Assembly: GCA_937922945.1 (NCBI GenBank)
Contig: CAKZUP010000065.1
Span: forward strand, 23,307 to 87,306
From: an uncultured Granulosicoccaceae bacterium
Lineage (GTDB): Bacteria > Pseudomonadota > Gammaproteobacteria > Granulosicoccales > Granulosicoccaceae
Direction of reading: 5' to 3'
Length of the DNA stretch: 64,000 nt
Under the pieces are notes generated by a model. It was not told the origin of the DNA, did not search any database, and worked only from the letters and a program-made list of their open reading frames with translations. Of this stretch, positions 61,082 to 64,000 are shown one piece after another. Each line of letters starts with the position of its first letter. Position 1 is the first letter of the stretch. Made by a program: the position numbers and the translations under genes.

Positions 61082-61777
61082 ATGCACCCTGTTGTGTTTT
61101 TGCCGGGCATGATGTGCGACGCGCGCTTGTTCCGCCATCAAGTGTCAGTGTTCTCAAAAGAGCGAGCAGTACAAGTAGGTTGCCTCACCGGCGCGGACAA
61201 CATCCAGCAATTAGCCCACAACGTGCTTTGTACTGCACCGAATGAATTCGCGCTCGCAGGCCTATCCATGGGGGGCATTGTAGCGATGGAAATTATTCGT
61301 CAGGCTCCAGAACGAGTAACACATCTGGCCTTGATGGATACCAACCCGTTACCGGAACCAGATGACGTTAGAATAACCAGAGCCGAGCAAGTTATACGTG
61401 TGAACGCAGAAGGGCTCGAGCATGTAATGCGTGACGAACTCAAACCAAATTATCTCGCCGATGGTCCTCACCATGCCGAGGTACTTGAGCTGTGTATGGC
61501 CATGGCGATCGATTTAGGCGCTAAAACGTTTACAAAGCAGTCGCACGCTATTACCAACAGGCATGATCAGCGGACGACACTTCAGCAAGTAGAGGTGCCA
61601 ACACTTATTTTAACGGGTGACTGTGATCGTCTTTGTCCGATGGATCGGCATACTCTTATGCATAATCTGATTCCTGATTCAACATTGGTTGTTATACCCA
61701 ACGCCGGACATTTGCCCACATTGGAACAACCCTCTCTTACAACTAATGCGATGCAAAAATGGTTGCAGGAAGCTTAA
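61082..61777 (+). CDS. Alpha/beta hydrolase
   Basis: A 231-residue hydrolase: oxyanion-region FLPGMMCDARLF, nucleophile S62 in GLSMGGIV, acid in LTGDCDRLCP and the His in NAGHLPTLEQP complete a catalytic triad. ATG 61082 is four bases after the bicupin stop; a longer frame overlaps that gene. Substrate unknown; an ester of the transported compound is a reasonable guess. Confidence 0.85.
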   Translation: MHPVVFLPGMMCDARLFRHQVSVFSKERAVQVGCLTGADNIQQLAHNVLCTAPNEFALAGLSMGGIVAMEIIRQAPERVTHLALMDTNPLPEPDDVRITRAEQVIRVNAEGLEHVMRDELKPNYLADGPHHAEVLELCMAMAIDLGAKTFTKQSHAITNRHDQRTTLQQVEVPTLILTGDCDRLCPMDRHTLMHNLIPDSTLVVIPNAGHLPTLEQPSLTTNAMQKWLQEA

Positions 61778-61910
61778 GCGAGAGCAAGATGACGGAGCGC
61801 GTATCGAACTATTGGGACAATTGCCGCTTGTTCGTGATATGAAGTGACGACGGCAGGCTCAAGTTCGATACTGTCTTATAGTTGCAGCTACAACACTCCC
61901 GCAGGAGCCA

Positions 61911-62570
61911 TCAATCCAATAAGTCGACTAGTTCTGAGAAATTGGTAGCGATTAAATCTGCGCCTGTTGATAGTAACGAATGCGCATGATTAGATGGACA
62001 ATGACTGCCACCGGTAAAACCTATTACTTGCATTCCGGCACGCTTACCAGCCATTACACCATTGGCACTGTCCTCGACCACTACGCAGTCACTTGGTGAT
62101 ACGTCCAGTTGGAGAGCCGCGTGTAGAAAAAGATCCGGAGCAGGCTTACCGTGCTCGACTAGTTCGGTTGAAAAGATATGTGGGTTGAATAGCTCAAATA
62201 AACCGGTGCTTTTGAGTTTCGATCTAAGCGATTGAGCTGATGAACTTGATGCCACGCATTTTGCATATTTTAAATAGCTCAGCGCTTCGAATCCACCGGC
62301 AACCGCTTGGAGTTCCTTTTCGATTCTCCGGCTTATTGTTGCCTCCAAAGGTTTGAAAAAATCGTCGGGAATTGGTTTTCCTTTTATATCGACAAGCAAT
62401 GCAGTTGTTTGTGCCTTCCAATCAGAAATTGGGATACCCATGAATTTAGCCACATAGCATTCGGTCGTACATTCAAGACCATGTTGCTTCAAGAATGCCA
62501 TCTCTGAATCGATGAGCAATGCCTCGCTATCTACCAGTACTCCGTCGCAGTCAAATATAACTAACGTCAT
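61911..62570 (-). CDS. HAD-superfamily phosphatase, beta-phosphoglucomutase-like
   Basis: A 219-residue HAD hydrolase with motif I FDCDGVLVDSE (nucleophile D8), motif II ASSSS, motif III KPAPD and motif IV VVVEDSANGV. The helical cap is type C1. Likely acts on a sugar phosphate (YqaB/RihB type). It lies convergent to the hydrolase and 36 bases downstream of the aldo/keto reductase on the same strand. Confidence 0.88.
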   Translation of the reverse strand: MTLVIFDCDGVLVDSEALLIDSEMAFLKQHGLECTTECYVAKFMGIPISDWKAQTTALLVDIKGKPIPDDFFKPLEATISRRIEKELQAVAGGFEALSYLKYAKCVASSSSAQSLRSKLKSTGLFELFNPHIFSTELVEHGKPAPDLFLHAALQLDVSPSDCVVVEDSANGVMAGKRAGMQVIGFTGGSHCPSNHAHSLLSTGADLIATNFSELVDLLD

Positions 62571-62606
62571 TGTTTTATTTCTGAGCTCTCAGGCCTTTTA
62601 TAGGGA

Positions 62607-63638
62607 TCATTCAGTCTCCGATGACTTTGCCCAGAGATTGATACCTTGATCTGTTGCATGTTGATCAATCTCTTGTAGTTCTGCTTCGGTGAAATCCAAA
62701 TTGCTAACTGCTCCAGCGCACTCGATGATCTGTTCTGGTTTGGAAGCACCAATTAGCGCAGTTGTTATTCCGTTATCTCTTAACACCCACGCTATGGCCA
62801 TTTGCGCAAGTGTTTGTCCACGTTTTTCAGCGATCGTGTTAAGCGAGCGTAATGATGCCAGTGATTGTTCATTGAGAAATTCAGGGCGCAATGATTTTCC
62901 TTGTGAAGCGCGACTGCCTTGCGGCACACCATCAAGGTATTTACTGGTTAACATACCTTGCGCTAGTGGCGTGAATGCAATAGAGCCGACGCCAAGCTCC
63001 GCCAGAGTTTGTTTCAAGCCATCGGTTTCTACCCAGCGATTGAGCATATTGTAGCTTGGCTGATGAATGAGGCAGGGTGTACCCAGTTCTTTTAGTATTG
63101 ATACGGCTTCCCGTGTTTTCGCCGCATTGTAGGAAGAGATGCCAGCATACAAAGCTCGTCCGGAACGCACGATGGTGTCAAGTGCGCCCATGGTTTCTTC
63201 AAGTGGCGTTTCAGGATCAAACCTATGTGAGTAGAAAATATCAACGTAATCCAAGCCCATGCGTTTCAGACTTTGATCGCACGACGCTATCATATACTTA
63301 CGAGAACCCATCTCTCCGTAAGGGCCTGGCCACATTAGATACCCAGCCTTAGATGAAATAATGAGTTCGTCTCGGAAGCCTGCAAACTCGGTTTTAAGCA
63401 CGCGACCAAAGCTTTCTTCGGCAGAGCCGGGCGGTGGGCCATAATTGTTCGCCAGATCGAAATGCGTTATACCTTGATCAAAGGCTGTGCGACACAGTTC
63501 TCGATGCGTATTTTCGGCTACATCGTGACCAAAGTTGTGCCATAGGCCGAATGAAATAGCCGGTAATTTAAGCCCTGAATTACCACAGCGCCTGTATACC
63601 ATGGATTCGTAGCGGTTTGGATTAGGCTGATATGACAT
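62607..63638 (-). CDS. Aldo/keto reductase, YghZ (glyceraldehyde-3-phosphate reductase) type
   Basis: A 343-residue NADPH-dependent reductase. The YghZ-like pattern is clear: FGLWHNFG near residue 30, FDLANNYGPPPGSAEE with the catalytic Tyr, and the C-terminal GASKPEQI cofactor-binding stretch. E. coli YghZ reduces L-glyceraldehyde 3-phosphate and methylglyoxal. Near a rhamnose locus it could handle lactaldehyde-type by-products, but that is inference. Confidence 0.9.
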   Translation of the reverse strand: MSYQPNPNRYESMVYRRCGNSGLKLPAISFGLWHNFGHDVAENTHRELCRTAFDQGITHFDLANNYGPPPGSAEESFGRVLKTEFAGFRDELIISSKAGYLMWPGPYGEMGSRKYMIASCDQSLKRMGLDYVDIFYSHRFDPETPLEETMGALDTIVRSGRALYAGISSYNAAKTREAVSILKELGTPCLIHQPSYNMLNRWVETDGLKQTLAELGVGSIAFTPLAQGMLTSKYLDGVPQGSRASQGKSLRPEFLNEQSLASLRSLNTIAEKRGQTLAQMAIAWVLRDNGITTALIGASKPEQIIECAGAVSNLDFTEAELQEIDQHATDQGINLWAKSSETE

Positions 63639-63813
63639 TATATTTCCCTGTTTATAGCGAGCTATGTTTACTCTCAGTAAGCACTTCTATCCATTAATTT
63701 AATCACGTTCGATCGGATATTCGTGAGCTGTCTTCTATTACACCTTTAGCGCCACCTTGCCAGAAGATGGGGCAGTAGTCCTTGATAGCACACAATTTCG
63801 ACTAAGCAATAAA
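63639..63813. other. Intergenic stretch between aldo/keto reductase and PIN gene
   Basis: About 175 bases with no open frame of note and no hairpin terminator that I can see. It holds the leader of the aldo/keto reductase gene and the 3' end of the PIN gene. Confidence 0.5.
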
Positions 63814-64000
63814 TTACAACAATAGCTCTGTGCCTATGACTCTGGCAGGCTTGCGATCAAAGGTGATCATTGGCGCGTATTCATAAACGTGTGCACTCGC
63901 TATATGAAGGCAATCAGAAAAATCAGTATTGTTCTCGGTGTAGAGACTTATAGCAATTTCAACAATATCTTCATCTTGAAACACCAATTCACGAGTATCG
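63814..64000 (-). CDS. PIN-domain protein, C-terminal fragment (VapC-like), cut by window edge
   Basis: The minus strand from the right edge to TAA at 63814-63816 encodes 61 residues. The pattern DFSDCLHIASA followed by TFDRKPARVIGTELL is the C-terminal half of PIN-domain RNases: an acidic DxxD-type site and the terminal TFD Asp. VapC toxins pair with a small antitoxin upstream, which would lie outside the window. Confidence 0.75.
   Translation of the reverse strand, partial: DTRELVFQDEDIVEIAISLYTENNTDFSDCLHIASAHVYEYAPMITFDRKPARVIGTELLL

Overview
This window carries an almost complete bacteriochlorophyll a photosynthesis gene cluster (about 1-41,850) followed by a carbohydrate-use region (about 43,980-63,640). 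The cluster encodes a type-2 reaction centre (puhA, pufL, pufM), an LH1 antenna (pufB, pufA), a tetraheme PufC, the oxygen-dependent cyclase AcsF, the dark-operating reductases BchLNB and BchXYZ, and spirilloxanthin-type carotenoid genes (crtC, D, E, F, I). I see no bchE, LH2 pucBA, rbcLS or nif genes here. This points to an aerobic anoxygenic phototrophic proteobacterium. Gene order suggests Gammaproteobacteria, possibly a marine surface-associated lineage, but the species cannot be named from the sequence.

Layout of the cluster. On the minus strand, a long tightly packed unit runs bchF-bchN-bchB-bchH-bchL-bchM-lhaA-puhA-puhB-puhC-orf95-acsF-puhE-bchI-bchD, with bchD leaving the left edge. 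Divergent from bchF, the plus strand has ppaA/aerR, ppsR, bchG, a PucC-family transporter, bchP, tspO, bciB, two small membrane proteins and crtI. Convergent to crtI, the minus strand has crtC-idi-orf255-crtD. Divergent from crtC, the plus strand has crtE-crtF-bchC-bchX-bchY-bchZ-pufQ-pufB-pufA-pufL-pufM-pufC. The phytoene synthase gene crtB, normally beside crtI, is absent from the window.

Regulation is unusually easy to read. Eight sites of the form TGT-N12-ACA, the known PpsR/CrtJ operator, lie at five intergenic regions: bchF/ppaA (two), ppsR (one), bchG (two), crtC/crtE (one) and bchC (two). Several overlap good sigma-70 hexamers. The cluster encodes both the repressor PpsR and its B12-binding antagonist PpaA/AerR, so pigment, carotenoid and reaction-centre genes and the repressor itself appear to be under one control circuit.

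Past pufC come PsiE, a CopD-like membrane protein and a VanZ-domain protein. Then follows a rhamnose locus arranged like the one in Rhizobium leguminosarum: rhaR-S-T-P-Q-U-K on the minus strand and a divergent rhaD-rhaI. A second sugar locus has a LacI regulator, a palindromic operator and a MalEFGK-type ABC transporter, followed by a bicupin protein and an alpha/beta hydrolase. The right end has a HAD phosphatase, an aldo/keto reductase and a cut-off PIN-domain (VapC-like) gene.

The least explained parts are small or repetitive: orf95 in the puh operon, the 52- and 93-residue membrane proteins before crtI, the 255-residue five-repeat protein between idi and crtD, two independent 3 x 15-bp tandem repeats (end of crtC; pufA-pufL gap), and a 13-bp inverted repeat enclosing the ppsR operator. 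No tRNA, rRNA, CRISPR array or insertion sequence was recognised.
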